Assembly: GCF_000698575.1 (NCBI RefSeq) | Contig: NZ_JFHD01000013.1 | Span: 104,887-168,886 of the forward strand | DNA from: Caballeronia zhejiangensis | GTDB lineage: Bacteria > Pseudomonadota > Gammaproteobacteria > Burkholderiales > Burkholderiaceae | DNA length: 64,000 nt | Reading direction: 5' to 3' | Shown here: in pieces, positions 25,919 to 35,011 of the stretch | How the letters are laid out: every line of letters begins with the position of its first letter | Numbering within the stretch: position 1 is the stretch's first letter | Notes under the pieces: model-generated | What the model saw: the letters and a program-made list of their open reading frames with translations, nothing else | What the model was told of the DNA's origin: nothing | The model's database searches: none | Position numbers and translations under genes: made by a program

Positions 25919-26662
25919 ATGGTACAAAGACTGGCAGGCAAGACCGCGCTGATCACGGCGGCGGGGCAAGGCATCGGGCTCGCGACCGCCGAACTGTTCG
26001 CGGCACAGGGCGCGCGCGTGATCGCCACCGACATCCGCACGGAATCGCTCGAAGGCAAGCCCTTCGAAGCGCGCAAGCTCGATGTGCGCGACCCGCAGGC
26101 GATCAACGCGCTGGCCGGCGAGATCGGCGCGATCGACGTGCTCTTCAACTGCGCGGGCTATGTGCACGCCGGCTCGATTCTGGAGGCGAGCGAGGAAGAC
26201 TGGGACTTCGCCTTCGATCTGAACGCGAAGGCGATGTATCGGACGATTCGCGCGTTCCTGCCGAAGATGCTGGAAAAAGGCGGCGGCTCGATCATCAACA
26301 TGTCGTCGGCGGCATCGAGCGTGAAGGGCGTGCCGAACCGCTTCGTGTACGGCGCGTCGAAGGCGGCGGTGATCGGCCTCACGAAATCCGTCGCCGCCGA
26401 TTTCGTCACGCGCGGCATTCGCTGCAACGCGATCTGTCCGGGCACGGTGGAATCGCCGTCGCTCAAGGACCGCATCGCGGAGCAGGCGAAGGCGCAGGGC
26501 GCGAGCGTCGATCAGGTGCAGGCCGCGTTCGTCGCGCGCCAGCCGATGGGACGCGTCGGCCGCGCCGAAGAAATCGCGGCGCTCGCGCTTTATCTCGGCT
26601 CGGACGAATCGTCGTTCACGACGGGACAGATTCACATCATCGACGGCGGCTGGTCGAACTGA
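25919..26662 (+). CDS. SDR-family dehydrogenase (likely 2-keto-3-deoxy-L-fuconate dehydrogenase)
   Basis: 247-residue short-chain dehydrogenase. The cofactor motif is TAAGQGIGLA (about 13-22), then DVLFNCAGYVHAG (the NAG equivalent), catalytic Ser in MSSAASSVKG, and YGASKAAVIG with the YxxxK pair. The end of the protein, YLGSDESSFTTGQIHIIDGGWSN, is standard. In the inferred pathway it oxidises C4 of 2-keto-3-deoxyfuconate. Placed 43 bases after the lactonase gene. Confidence 0.8.
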   Translation: MVQRLAGKTALITAAGQGIGLATAELFAAQGARVIATDIRTESLEGKPFEARKLDVRDPQAINALAGEIGAIDVLFNCAGYVHAGSILEASEEDWDFAFDLNAKAMYRTIRAFLPKMLEKGGGSIINMSSAASSVKGVPNRFVYGASKAAVIGLTKSVAADFVTRGIRCNAICPGTVESPSLKDRIAEQAKAQGASVDQVQAAFVARQPMGRVGRAEEIAALALYLGSDESSFTTGQIHIIDGGWSN

Positions 26663-26703
26663 CCGACCGCTCACGTTATTTGGAACCAGGAGGATCACAT
26701 CAG

Positions 26704-27552
26704 ATGAAGCTGCTTCGTTACGGCCCCAAGGGTCAGGAAAAACCGGGTCTCTTGGACGCCGAAGGCCAGATTCGCGACTTGTCGAAGGTCGTCGATGACA
26801 TCGCCGGCGCGACGCTGACCGAAGCGGGCCTGGCCAAATTGCGCGCGACCGATCCGGCGACGCTGCCGGTCGTCGACGGCAATCCGCGCATCGGACCGTG
26901 CGTGGGGCGCGTCGGCAAGTTCGTGTGCATCGGCCTGAACTACGCGGATCACGCCGCCGAATCGAATCTGCCGGTGCCGACCGAGCCGGTCATCTTCAAC
27001 AAATGGACGAGCGCGATCTGCGGCCCGAACGACGACGTCGAAATCCCGCGCAACTCGGTGAAGACCGATTGGGAAGTCGAGCTCGGCGTGGTCATCGGCA
27101 AGGAAGCGAAGTATGTCGATGAAGCCAACGCGCTCGATTACGTCGCGGGCTATTGCGTGATCAACGACGTTTCCGAGCGCGAATGGCAGCTCGAACACGG
27201 CACGCAATGGGACAAGGGCAAGGGCTTCGACACGTTCGGCCCGATCGGTCCGTGGCTCGTCACGAAGGACGAAGTCGCCGATCCGCAGAAGCTCGATCTG
27301 TGGCTCGAAGTCGACGGCAAACGCTATCAGAACGGCAACACGAAGACCATGGTCTTCACGGTCGCGCAACTGGTCGCGTATCTGTCGAAGGTGATGAGCC
27401 TGCAGCCGGGCGATGTCATCTCGACGGGCACGCCGCCGGGCGTCGGCATGGGCGTGAAGCCGAACGCGGTCTTCCTGAAGGCCGGCCAGACGATGAAGCT
27501 CGGCATTCAGGGTCTCGGCGAGCAGACGCAGAAGACCGTCGCGGCGCAGTAA
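26704..27552 (+). CDS. Fumarylacetoacetate hydrolase family protein (likely 2,4-diketo-3-deoxy-L-fuconate hydrolase)
   Basis: 282-residue FAH-fold protein. The conserved block PCVGRVGKFVCIGLNYADHAAES gives the metal-site environment, with FNKWTSAICGPNDDVEIPRN and TDWEVELGVVIG carrying the acidic metal ligands (E-x-E). The start at 26704 has AGGAGG at 26689-26694. In the inferred pathway it cleaves the diketo acid to pyruvate and L-lactate, replacing the aldolase of the phosphorylative route. Last gene of the operon; a strong terminator follows. Confidence 0.85.
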   Translation: MKLLRYGPKGQEKPGLLDAEGQIRDLSKVVDDIAGATLTEAGLAKLRATDPATLPVVDGNPRIGPCVGRVGKFVCIGLNYADHAAESNLPVPTEPVIFNKWTSAICGPNDDVEIPRNSVKTDWEVELGVVIGKEAKYVDEANALDYVAGYCVINDVSEREWQLEHGTQWDKGKGFDTFGPIGPWLVTKDEVADPQKLDLWLEVDGKRYQNGNTKTMVFTVAQLVAYLSKVMSLQPGDVISTGTPPGVGMGVKPNAVFLKAGQTMKLGIQGLGEQTQKTVAAQ

Positions 27553-27571
27553 TCGGCCCGCAGCAACGACA

Positions 27572-27597
27572 AAAAACCTCGCCGCGGCGAGGTTTTT
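27572..27597. terminator. Bidirectional terminator after the deoxy-sugar operon
   Basis: AAAAACCTCGCCGCGGCGAGGTTTTT is a palindrome (CCTCGCC/GGCGAGG arms) flanked by A and T tracts on both sides, so it can stop the operon from the left and the convergent thioesterase gene from the right. Confidence 0.9.
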
Positions 27598-27624
27598 CGT
27601 TTCGGACGACGGGATTTGAAAAGT

Positions 27625-28065
27625 TCAGGCGTGATAGACGGGTTCCGCCGCAACGCCTTCGGAGATGCGCGTGATCGTGCCCTGCGCGACCGCGACGAGC
27701 CGCTCGGCGCCGCCATCGGTGACGAACACGTCGCACTGGCAGGTTGCCTGCGTCATGCCGGCATGGACGACGCGAGCACGCGCCATCAGCGTTCCGGAGA
27801 CGGCCGGGCGCAGATAGTTGATCTTGTATTCGCCGGTGACGACCTTCGGCCCGAGCCGCAGCGCGCCCGCGAAGGTCAGGGCGTTGTCCACGAGATAACT
27901 CACCACCCCGCCGTGTACGAAGCCGTGTTGTTGCCTTAGCTCGTCCCTGATCGTCAGACACAGCGTGAGACTCGCTGAATCGACCTGCATCAGTTTTGTT
28001 CCGAGCAAGGCGCTGAACGGTTGCGCATTAAGCGCACCGCGCGCGATATCGACAATTTCGGCCAT
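27625..28065 (-). CDS. PaaI-like hotdog-fold thioesterase
   Basis: 146-residue single hotdog domain. The helix motif HGFVHGGVVSYLVDNALTFAGAL carries the acidic residue typical of PaaI-type acyl-CoA thioesterases, and TGEYKINYLRPAVSGTL follows. It would hydrolyse an acyl- or aryl-CoA; the substrate is unknown. Start at 28065 has CCAAGGAG 8 bases upstream, against a longer open frame. Convergent with the deoxy-sugar operon. Confidence 0.82.
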   Translation of the reverse strand: MAEIVDIARGALNAQPFSALLGTKLMQVDSASLTLCLTIRDELRQQHGFVHGGVVSYLVDNALTFAGALRLGPKVVTGEYKINYLRPAVSGTLMARARVVHAGMTQATCQCDVFVTDGGAERLVAVAQGTITRISEGVAAEPVYHA

Positions 28066-28335
28066 TCGGACACTCCTTGGGTGGGTTCGGTGCCGTCCTG
28101 CAAAGACAATAGGAAGCGATCGCGCGCACTGCAAGGAAGTCACGCAAAAATTGTGCAATGGTGCGTTTCGGGCGGCACGCGCGCTCTCCGATGACGATTC
28201 GCCGAAGCGGCGCGTTCCCTGCATTCGCATAGACAAGCCGCTGCGGCAAACGATTCAAGCTTTGTCGCCGACTGCCGTAAACCCGCAGTGTCCCCGCATC
28301 GGCGGGCCTTAATTCGGAAAGTGTGGGTGCTAGTG

Positions 28336-29877
28336 ATGTTCGGAAAGATCAAGGTTTCATCGGGTTTGCTCGCCGTTCTGGTGGTGTTCTGTCTCTTTCA
28401 ACTGGTGACCGAAGGGCTCGGTTTCTGGTCCCTGTCGCGCACGCATGACGATGTCGGCAGTCTGTCCAACATCGCGCTCAAGCAGGTCAACGCGGTCAAC
28501 AAGACCACCCAGCATCTGATGGATGCGCGCATCAACCTGTCGCGCGCGGGCACGCGCATGGTGCGCGGCGGAAGCGAGCCGACGGAAATCGTCCAGCACG
28601 CGCGCGAGCAGATCGCGGCGGCGGACAAGTCGTTCACGGCGTTCCTGAACGCGCCGAAGACCGGCGATGAAAACACGGCGCGCATGAGCGCGCTGCAGGC
28701 CAAATACGCGGAGTATTCGAAGGCGCTGAGCGAGCTCGTGCAGTATCTCGACGCGGGCAATCTCCAGGCGTTCCTCGACCAGCCGACGCAAGGCTTCCAG
28801 GATCGCTATCTCGCGGAACAGCAGAAGTTCGTCGATTTCGGCGATGAAGCGGGCCGCGGCTATCTGTCGTCGATCGACACGCGCTACGCGTGGTTCCGCG
28901 CGGTCGGCATCGCGATTCTGGTGACGCTGGTCGCGGGCATCGCGCTCGTGCACGTCGCGCTGCGCCGTGCCGTGATTGAGCCGCTGGAACAAGCGGGCCG
29001 CCATTTCGAGCGCATCGCGAACGGCCGTCTCGACGAGCGTATCGAAGATCGCGGCACGAACGAAATCGGCCGTCTGTTCGCGGGCCTCGCGACGATGCAG
29101 GCAAGCGTCGCGAACACGGTGAAAACGGTGCGCGCAACGTCGGATTCGATCAACCTCGGCGCCGATGAAATCGCGAGTGGCAACGCGGATTTGTCCGCGC
29201 GCACGGAGAATCAGGCGGCGTCGCTCGAAGAAACCGCATCGAGCATGGAAGAGCTGACCGCGACGGTGCGCCAGAACGCCGAGCACGCGCGCGAGGCCAA
29301 CACGCTCGCGGGCGAAGCGCTCAACGCGACGTCGCGCGGCGCGAGCGTGGTCGACGATGTCGTCGAGAAGATGCGTGGCATTGCGTCGAGCTCGGACAAG
29401 ATCGCGGAAATCATCTCGGTCATCGACGGCATCGCGTTCCAGACCAACATCCTCGCGTTGAACGCGGCTGTCGAAGCGGCGCGCGCGGGCGAGCAGGGCC
29501 GTGGATTCGCGGTCGTCGCGGGCGAAGTGCGCGGTCTCGCGCAGCGTTCGGCGCAATCGGCGAAGGAAATCAAGGAACTGATCGGCGAGTCGGTCGCGCA
29601 AGTGAGCGACGGCTCGGTGCTCGTCGAGCGCGCGGGCACGGCGATGCGCGAAGTGTCGGCGTCGATTTCACGCGTCACGCAGATGATGGCGGAGATCAGC
29701 GCGTCGTCGCTCGAGCAGAGCGTGGGCATCGAGCAAGTGAATCAGGCGGTCACGCAGATGGACGAGATGACGCAGCAGAACGCGGCGCTCGTCGAGCAGG
29801 CTGCGGCTGCCGCGTCGTCGCTGCATGAGCAGACGCGGCAACTGAAGGCTGCGGTTTCGGTGTTTCAGCTCGTCTGA
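28336..29877 (+). CDS. Methyl-accepting chemotaxis protein
   Basis: 513-residue chemoreceptor of the Tar/Tsr layout. The first membrane helix is at about 8-28, the periplasmic four-helix bundle at 30-190, the second helix at about 196-217, the HAMP domain follows (PLEQAGRHFERIANGRLDERIEDRG), and the cytoplasmic signalling hairpin has the conserved tip IAFQTNILALNAAVEAARAGEQGRGFAVV. The C-terminus (VFQLV) lacks the NWETF-type pentapeptide for CheR. Ligand unknown. ATG 28336 is chosen because it places the membrane helix at the N-terminus. Confidence 0.92.
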   Translation: MFGKIKVSSGLLAVLVVFCLFQLVTEGLGFWSLSRTHDDVGSLSNIALKQVNAVNKTTQHLMDARINLSRAGTRMVRGGSEPTEIVQHAREQIAAADKSFTAFLNAPKTGDENTARMSALQAKYAEYSKALSELVQYLDAGNLQAFLDQPTQGFQDRYLAEQQKFVDFGDEAGRGYLSSIDTRYAWFRAVGIAILVTLVAGIALVHVALRRAVIEPLEQAGRHFERIANGRLDERIEDRGTNEIGRLFAGLATMQASVANTVKTVRATSDSINLGADEIASGNADLSARTENQAASLEETASSMEELTATVRQNAEHAREANTLAGEALNATSRGASVVDDVVEKMRGIASSSDKIAEIISVIDGIAFQTNILALNAAVEAARAGEQGRGFAVVAGEVRGLAQRSAQSAKEIKELIGESVAQVSDGSVLVERAGTAMREVSASISRVTQMMAEISASSLEQSVGIEQVNQAVTQMDEMTQQNAALVEQAAAAASSLHEQTRQLKAAVSVFQLV

Positions 29878-29883
29878 GTTCGC

Positions 29884-30996
29884 TTAAAGAGGCAAGGCCG
29901 CGTACGACGTCGCGAGGTGATACGGCGTCGTCGACGGCATCTCGGCGCGGCTGATCTCGCCCGTCGCCGAGCGGCATTCCACCCAGCCGGTTTCGTGCAG
30001 GAAGCGCGCGCGAAACCGCTCGATTTGCGGACCGACGGCGTCGCCGCGCGTCGCCAGCGCGCGCAGATATTCCGTCTGCGCCCAGATGCGCTGCGTCCCG
30101 TCGATCACGCGCCCGGTTTCGTCGATGGCGGCATGAACGCCGCCCGTCTGCTCGTCCACGCCGTGCCGCTGCGCGAAGTCGAACGCGCGCGCGAGCCGTT
30201 CGTTCAGCCCCGCCGCTTCGAATGCGGCGTGACCGCTGCCCAGCGCCAGAAAATACCACTCGAACTGATGGCCCGGCTCCAGCCGGTTGCCCGCCGTGCC
30301 CATCGGCAATTCGGCGATCGAGCCGCTCGGCTCGTGCACGAACGCATCCGCGACGGATTTCGCGAGCTGCGCGAGACGCTTGTCGTAGGCGGGCTCGCCG
30401 GTCGCTTCGCGCGCCGCGAGCCACGCTTCGGCGAGATGCATCAGCGGATTTTGCAGCGGCGTCTCGATGGTCGCGCCGAAATCCTCGGCAAGCACCGCGT
30501 TCAGCAGATCGCCGCCGCTCGAAAAGCGCGCCTCGACGAGCCGCGACGTTTCATCGAGCAGCGTGAAAGCATCGGCGGAACCGCTTTTCTTCGCGTAATG
30601 CGCGCACGCAAAAACGACGAACGCATGCGTGTAGAGATCCTTTTGACGCTCCAGCGGCGCGCCGCTCGCGTCCACGCTGTAGAACCATCCGCCGTTGCGT
30701 TTGTCCTGAAAATAGTGACGTAGCGATTCGAACAGCGTCGCGGCGTGCGCGAGATCGCCGGCTTCCGAGAACACGAAGAGCTGGCGCGCGCAGGCCATCG
30801 CCCGATAGCGCTTCGGCGGCAGCGGCGCGTGATCCCCCGGCGCGACGGCTTCATAGGCGAGCCCGAGCGCCGCGTTGAAGCCCGGACCGCGCCAGATGGG
30901 CAACACGATGTTCGCGTAATGCGCGCGCAATGGCGCGGCGGATTCCGGGTTCGCCGATTGCATCGCCGGCGATGCGTTTGGTTGCTGATCCTGCAT
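29884..30996 (-). CDS. N-acylglucosamine 2-epimerase (AGE) family protein
   Basis: 370-residue alpha/alpha-barrel protein of the AGE/mannose isomerase/cellobiose epimerase superfamily. Seen are RQLFVFSEAGDLAHA, the GGWFYSVDASGAP loop, TPLQNPLMHLAEAWLA, RLEPGHQFEWYFLAL with the conserved His/Glu, and the closing WAQTEYLRAL. Enzymes of this family move or epimerise carbonyls of aldoses; which sugar is used is not readable here. Stop is 6 bases from the convergent MCP gene stop. Confidence 0.8.
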   Translation of the reverse strand: MQDQQPNASPAMQSANPESAAPLRAHYANIVLPIWRGPGFNAALGLAYEAVAPGDHAPLPPKRYRAMACARQLFVFSEAGDLAHAATLFESLRHYFQDKRNGGWFYSVDASGAPLERQKDLYTHAFVVFACAHYAKKSGSADAFTLLDETSRLVEARFSSGGDLLNAVLAEDFGATIETPLQNPLMHLAEAWLAAREATGEPAYDKRLAQLAKSVADAFVHEPSGSIAELPMGTAGNRLEPGHQFEWYFLALGSGHAAFEAAGLNERLARAFDFAQRHGVDEQTGGVHAAIDETGRVIDGTQRIWAQTEYLRALATRGDAVGPQIERFRARFLHETGWVECRSATGEISRAEMPSTTPYHLATSYAALPL

Positions 30997-31120
30997 AGGA
31001 CGACTCTTATTGTTTCGGGGGATGCGCGGCCGTGAGGCACCTACGCAACGGGAAAGGATAGCAAAACCGGCCCGCAGCGCGACGCATTCGCGGGCGACTC
31101 ACCGAGAGGAGGACGAGAAC

Positions 31121-31804
31121 ATGATAGGAAATATCGAACTCGTGTCGCGGCTCATGATGGCCGCGGCGCTCGGCAGCGTGATCGGCTTCGAGCGCGAGCG
31201 GCTTTCGTGGGCGGCGGGACTGCGCACGCACATGCTCGTGTGCGTCGGCTCGGCGCTCATCATGATCGTGTCGGCTTACGGTTTCGAGGATGCGCTGAAG
31301 TACGACCACGTCGTGCTCGATCCGTCGCGGGTCGCGGCGCAGGTCGTGTCGGGCATCGGCTTTCTCGGCGCGGGCTCGATTCTGCTGCGCGGCGAGATCG
31401 TGCGCGGCCTGACGACCGCGGCGAGCCTCTGGTCGGTCGCGGCCATTGGCCTCGCGGTCGGCGGCGGGCTCTATACGGCGTCGATCGCGGCGACGGCGAT
31501 CATCCTCATCATTCTGGCGGGGATCAAGCCGCTCGAACGCCGCTTCATCAGCGTGAAGCAGCGCCGTCAACTGACGATGCTCGTCGATCGCGGCGCGCTC
31601 AGTTTTCATGCGCTGCACGAGGCGCTCGGGCCCGGCAGCGTGCGCGTGAAGCAGTTCGTCGTGCAGCAAAGCGATGATTCGCCCGATCTCGACGAGGTGC
31701 GAGTCGAACTGTCGCGTGCATCTGCGGTGGAATATCGCGCGATTTGCGATCGTTTGCGTCAACTCGACGTCGTGCGCGAGTTTCGTGAGGACGATGCCGC
31801 CTGA
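31121..31804 (+). CDS. MgtC/SapB family membrane protein
   Basis: 227-residue inner-membrane protein with the N-terminal MgtC pattern: RLMMAAALGSVIGFERER, AAGLRTHMLVCVGSALIMIVSAYGF, then VVSGIGFLGAGSILL and GLTTAASLWSVAAIGLAVGGGLY. The C-terminal cytoplasmic domain (about 140-227) is shorter than the ACT-like domain of Salmonella MgtC. Family members affect Mg2+ adaptation and, in MgtC, the F1Fo ATP synthase. Start ATG 31121 has GAGAGGAGG upstream. Promoter region is shared with the divergent epimerase gene. Confidence 0.85.
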   Translation: MIGNIELVSRLMMAAALGSVIGFERERLSWAAGLRTHMLVCVGSALIMIVSAYGFEDALKYDHVVLDPSRVAAQVVSGIGFLGAGSILLRGEIVRGLTTAASLWSVAAIGLAVGGGLYTASIAATAIILIILAGIKPLERRFISVKQRRQLTMLVDRGALSFHALHEALGPGSVRVKQFVVQQSDDSPDLDEVRVELSRASAVEYRAICDRLRQLDVVREFREDDAA

Positions 31805-31922
31805 AATCGCCTTCGGGATGCGGGTTTGCACGCGCAGCCATGCGACAATGCGGCCTCTCGAAATAATCGCCGATGCGCCGGTGCGCCTTGCACGCCGGTT
31901 CGGGCAGCCGCCTTTCGAACCT

Positions 31923-32972
31923 ATGTCAGATTCCGCAGTAAAGAGAGACGCCGACGCCTCGTCCCGCCGCCGGCGCGCAACGCAAAAGCATGAGATGCGG
32001 GCGCCGCAGACCAGCGCCGACACGGAAAAGAAACTCGCTCGCGCCGCACGTTCCGCGCAGCGTCTCGCACAACTGAGCGAAGGCGCGCGTGCGGGCGAAA
32101 CGCTCGATCTGTTCGCCGAAGACGCCGAGCGCGCGCAACTTCAGGCGATGAACACCGATATCCGCCAAGGCACGTTCGAAGGTTTCGAACTGCCAGAAGT
32201 GTTTCTCGCGGCCGTGCAATCGAATGGCGGGAACGCGCCGGAATCCGTCGTCGCGAAAAGGGCGGCGCGTGGCGGCGTGACATCGGTTGCGCCGGAGCAG
32301 GGCCTCTTCGGGGACGATTCCCCTCTCATCGATGCCCCGCCGCCGGACGCGAGCCAACCAGCCGCGAGAACCGGCGCGATGGCCGCGGTGACGACGCGAT
32401 CGGCGAGCATCAGCACGTCGGTTGCGCCGGAGAATGCGGCGCCATCGCTCGCCGCGCTCGCTTCAGCGCTCATCGCCCGCGATCGCGGGGCTCGCGGCGA
32501 CCGCAACGAAGCGGCGCCGTTCGCGCAGCCCGGCATCCGCGATGCCGCCGCGCCCGAACTCGACCGCGCCCGCGCCACGGCGTTCGCGGACACCATCGAC
32601 GCGCTCTATGCGGTGATCGCGGAGCAGCGCACTTCGACGGCCGCCCACGCGCGCCGCATGAAGACGATGCTGACGATCATCGTCTGCGTGATGCTCGTCA
32701 CGGTGGCGACGGGCATCGCGCAAACGGCCGTACTGCTGCGCATGAACCACGATAGCAAGCTGCAGCAGGAACGCACCGAGCAACTGATGCTCAACCAGCA
32801 GGCGACGCTCGCGTCGCTCTTCGATACCGATTCCGCCAATGTCAGCGTGCGCCGTCCTCCCGACCTGACGGACGCATCACCGGTTCGGCCGATCAGCGCC
32901 GCGACGCCCGATCCCGCGCCGAAAAAGCACACGCGTCACGCGCACCATCGCGCCACTTCCTCGGCGCACTGA
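31923..32972 (+). CDS. Hypothetical single-span membrane protein (349 aa)
   Basis: A long polar N-terminal part (about 1-240; charged, with Ala-rich helical stretches such as ARAARSAQRLAQLSEGARAG and disordered proline-rich segments) is followed by one membrane helix, TIIVCVMLVTVATGIAQTAV (about 251-270), and a short tail with a basic end (KKHTRHAHHRATSSAH). There is no signal peptide; the N-terminal part is likely cytoplasmic. No family recognised. A 12-bp hairpin after the stop (32991-33022) is a likely terminator. Start at 31923 is chosen at the beginning of the ordered polar segment; the frame is open further upstream. Confidence 0.6.
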   Translation: MSDSAVKRDADASSRRRRATQKHEMRAPQTSADTEKKLARAARSAQRLAQLSEGARAGETLDLFAEDAERAQLQAMNTDIRQGTFEGFELPEVFLAAVQSNGGNAPESVVAKRAARGGVTSVAPEQGLFGDDSPLIDAPPPDASQPAARTGAMAAVTTRSASISTSVAPENAAPSLAALASALIARDRGARGDRNEAAPFAQPGIRDAAAPELDRARATAFADTIDALYAVIAEQRTSTAAHARRMKTMLTIIVCVMLVTVATGIAQTAVLLRMNHDSKLQQERTEQLMLNQQATLASLFDTDSANVSVRRPPDLTDASPVRPISAATPDPAPKKHTRHAHHRATSSAH

Positions 32973-32990
32973 CTCACGCTGTCAGATTCG

Positions 32991-33022
32991 CGCGACACGC
33001 CGTTCTGCGGCGGCGTGTCGCG
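32991..33022 (+). terminator. Strong hairpin after the membrane protein gene
   Basis: CGCGACACGCCG (32991-33002) pairs with CGGCGTGTCGCG (33011-33022), a perfect 12-bp stem with an 8-base loop, 18 bases past the stop. No T tract. Confidence 0.6.
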
Positions 33023-33165
33023 CAGCCGCTCGTCCTCGGATCGGAATGCCGTCGTACGGGCTTCGCAGATCCGTCCCCGTTTCGAGGAGACGGCAAACCG
33101 GTAAAAATGTAGAAAAACTACCAAATTTCTTGCCACGAAATGTTGCATTGCACTAGAAATCGGTT

Positions 33166-33202
33166 AGGGACAACCCTATAATCCTCTCTAAGGGAAAACC
33201 CT
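33166..33202 (+). promoter_or_regulatory. Promoter with two AGGGA-A-ACCCT elements
   Basis: AGGGACAACCCT (33166-33177) and AGGGAAAACCCT (33191-33202) flank TATAAT (33177-33182), a perfect -10 hexamer, 25 bases apart. The elements are near-identical inverted repeats, suggesting a dimeric regulator around the start of transcription of the small gene at 33225. Confidence 0.55.
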
Positions 33203-33224
33203 CTGTAACTAACCGGAGTCAGTC

Positions 33225-33377
33225 ATGAGCTACCTCTTCGCCCTGCTGCAAAAATTTGCTTCGATGTTCGAATCGGCCCACCTGCCGATGGACAAAGATT
33301 ACTCGTATCAAGCGCGTTTCCGTGAATCCGAGCGTCAGCGCAAGGCGCGCGGCACGGCTTTCGGCTTCCGCCTGTAA
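33225..33377 (+). CDS. Small protein (50 aa), possibly DUF3563-like
   Basis: ATG 33225 follows CCGGAG by 6 bases and opens a 50-codon frame: MSYLFALLQKFASMFESA, then PMDKDYSYQARFRESERQRK and GTAFGFRL. A hydrophobic start, an acidic DKDY motif and an ERQRK motif recall the small DUF3563 proteins common in Burkholderiaceae, but the match is by eye only. A clear promoter precedes it, so it is likely expressed. It is too short to be found by most gene callers. Confidence 0.6.
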   Translation: MSYLFALLQKFASMFESAHLPMDKDYSYQARFRESERQRKARGTAFGFRL

Positions 33378-33832
33378 TGCGCAGCTGACGGCGGCGCGGG
33401 AAACACAACACCAGCAACTTACGACGGCACGAGCCGTACGACCCGCCCGCCAGTTTTCCGTTTTATGTAGTTTTTCTAGCAATTCCACATCGCTTCGGCT
33501 TCGTGCCGGACGCATCCTTCTTCGCCCTTCCTGCGCGACGCCAGTCTTTTCTTTCTTTCGTATTGCTGACGCGCGGTTCGCAAGCCGCCTGCATCGCAAA
33601 AAGGCTTCGCGACTTGTTCATGCGCGACATGCCGAAAATCGCAAGATCGTTCGCTGCGCTTCCCGCAAACCCTTATCCAGCAAGGATTCGATCGACCGCT
33701 GGCACTTTCGCGCTTATTCCGGTGTCGTATTTCCACATGTGGTTGTCGCAAATAGTCGGCTGATGTGACTTTTTTCTGGCAACTATGTATGCACAGCGCG
33801 GACGCACGTCCGCACACGCCAGGAGATATTCG
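33378..33832. other. Intergenic region before choV
   Basis: The 455 bases after the 50-residue gene contain open frames on both strands (e.g. 33503-33763 +), none with a ribosome site or family pattern. A palindrome CCACATGTGG (33734-33743) lies about 90 bases before choV in an A+T-richer part and may be a regulator site. Nothing else is supported. Confidence 0.4.
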
Positions 33833-35011
33833 ATGAATTCCCCCAAGGTGGTAGTCGAAGGACTGTGCAAGGTTTTCGGCAACAGTCCCAAACAGGCGCT
33901 GGACATGCTGGCCGGTGGTGCGACGAAGGAAGAGGTTTTCAAGCGCACCGGACAGATCGTCGGCGTCCATAACGTCTCCTTTGACGTCAAGGAAGGTGAG
34001 ATTTTCGTGCTCATGGGCCTTTCCGGCTCGGGCAAATCCACGCTGATCCGGCTCATCAACCGGCTGGTCGAGCCGACGGCGGGCAAGGTGCTGATCGATG
34101 GCCGCGACGTGGCCGCCGTGCCGCGCTCCGAACTCACGTCCCTGCGGCGCAAGGACATGAGCATGGTGTTTCAGTCCTTCGCGCTGATGCCGCAGCGCAC
34201 GGTTCTTTCCAACGCCGCATTCGGCCTCGAGGTCGCGGGCGTCGGCAAGAAGGAGCGCGAAGCGCGCGCCATGACCGTGCTGGAGCAGGTCGGCCTGGCT
34301 CCGTTCGCCCAAAAGTTACCTGCGCAACTATCGGGCGGCATGCAGCAGCGCGTGGGTCTCGCCCGCGCGCTTGCCGTGAATCCTTCGCTGATGATCATGG
34401 ACGAAGCGTTCTCCGCGCTCGATCCGCTGAAGCGCAAGGAAATGCAGAACGTGCTGCTCGATCTGCAACGCGAGCAGCGCCGCACGATCCTGTTCGTGTC
34501 GCACGATCTCGAAGAGGCGATGCGCATCGGCACGCGCATCGCGATCATGGAAGGCGGCCGCGTGGTGCAGATCGGCACGCCGCAGGAAATCATCACGAAT
34601 CCCGCGGACGACTACGTGGAAGCGTTCTTCGAAGGCATCGACACGAGCCGCTATCTCACGGCCGGCGATCTGATGCAGACCGACGACGTGCCGCTCATCA
34701 AACATTCGCCGCAAATCGACGCATCGAGCGTCGCGGCGACGCTCAACGGCAGCGCCGACTACGCGTTCGTGCTCGACGCCGAGCGCCGCATCCGCGGTTT
34801 CGTCGGACGTGATGCGAACGGCAACGCCGCGCCGCGCATCAATCCGATCGAATGCATCGAGCGTCACGTCGCGCTCGACGAGGTCGTGAATCGCGTGGTC
34901 GCAAGTCCCGCCCCGCTGCCGGTCGTCGAAGCGGACGGTTCGTACTGCGGTTCGATCAACAAGACCAATGTCCTGAAGGTCCTTACGCACCATCGAGGTT
35001 CCCATGTCTGA
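33833..35011 (+). CDS. choV: Choline/glycine betaine ABC transporter, ATP-binding protein
   Basis: 392-residue ATPase of the ProV/OpuA/ChoV type. Walker A GLSGSGKST (about 61-69), signature LSGGMQQRVGLARAL, Walker B LMIMDEAFSALDP, then a C-terminal region of two CBS-like repeats (about 280-385) typical of quaternary-amine transporters. The N-terminal extension with NSPKQALDMLAGGATKEEVFKRTG is also characteristic. ATG 33833 has AGGAGATA 6 bases upstream. First gene of a choV-choW-gbdR-choX set; the neighbouring bet and sox genes support choline or betaine as substrate. Confidence 0.9.
   Translation: MNSPKVVVEGLCKVFGNSPKQALDMLAGGATKEEVFKRTGQIVGVHNVSFDVKEGEIFVLMGLSGSGKSTLIRLINRLVEPTAGKVLIDGRDVAAVPRSELTSLRRKDMSMVFQSFALMPQRTVLSNAAFGLEVAGVGKKEREARAMTVLEQVGLAPFAQKLPAQLSGGMQQRVGLARALAVNPSLMIMDEAFSALDPLKRKEMQNVLLDLQREQRRTILFVSHDLEEAMRIGTRIAIMEGGRVVQIGTPQEIITNPADDYVEAFFEGIDTSRYLTAGDLMQTDDVPLIKHSPQIDASSVAATLNGSADYAFVLDAERRIRGFVGRDANGNAAPRINPIECIERHVALDEVVNRVVASPAPLPVVEADGSYCGSINKTNVLKVLTHHRGSHV

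Noticed and set aside
33503..33763. 86-codon frame before choV
   Set aside because: No ribosome site or family pattern; lies in the promoter region of choV.
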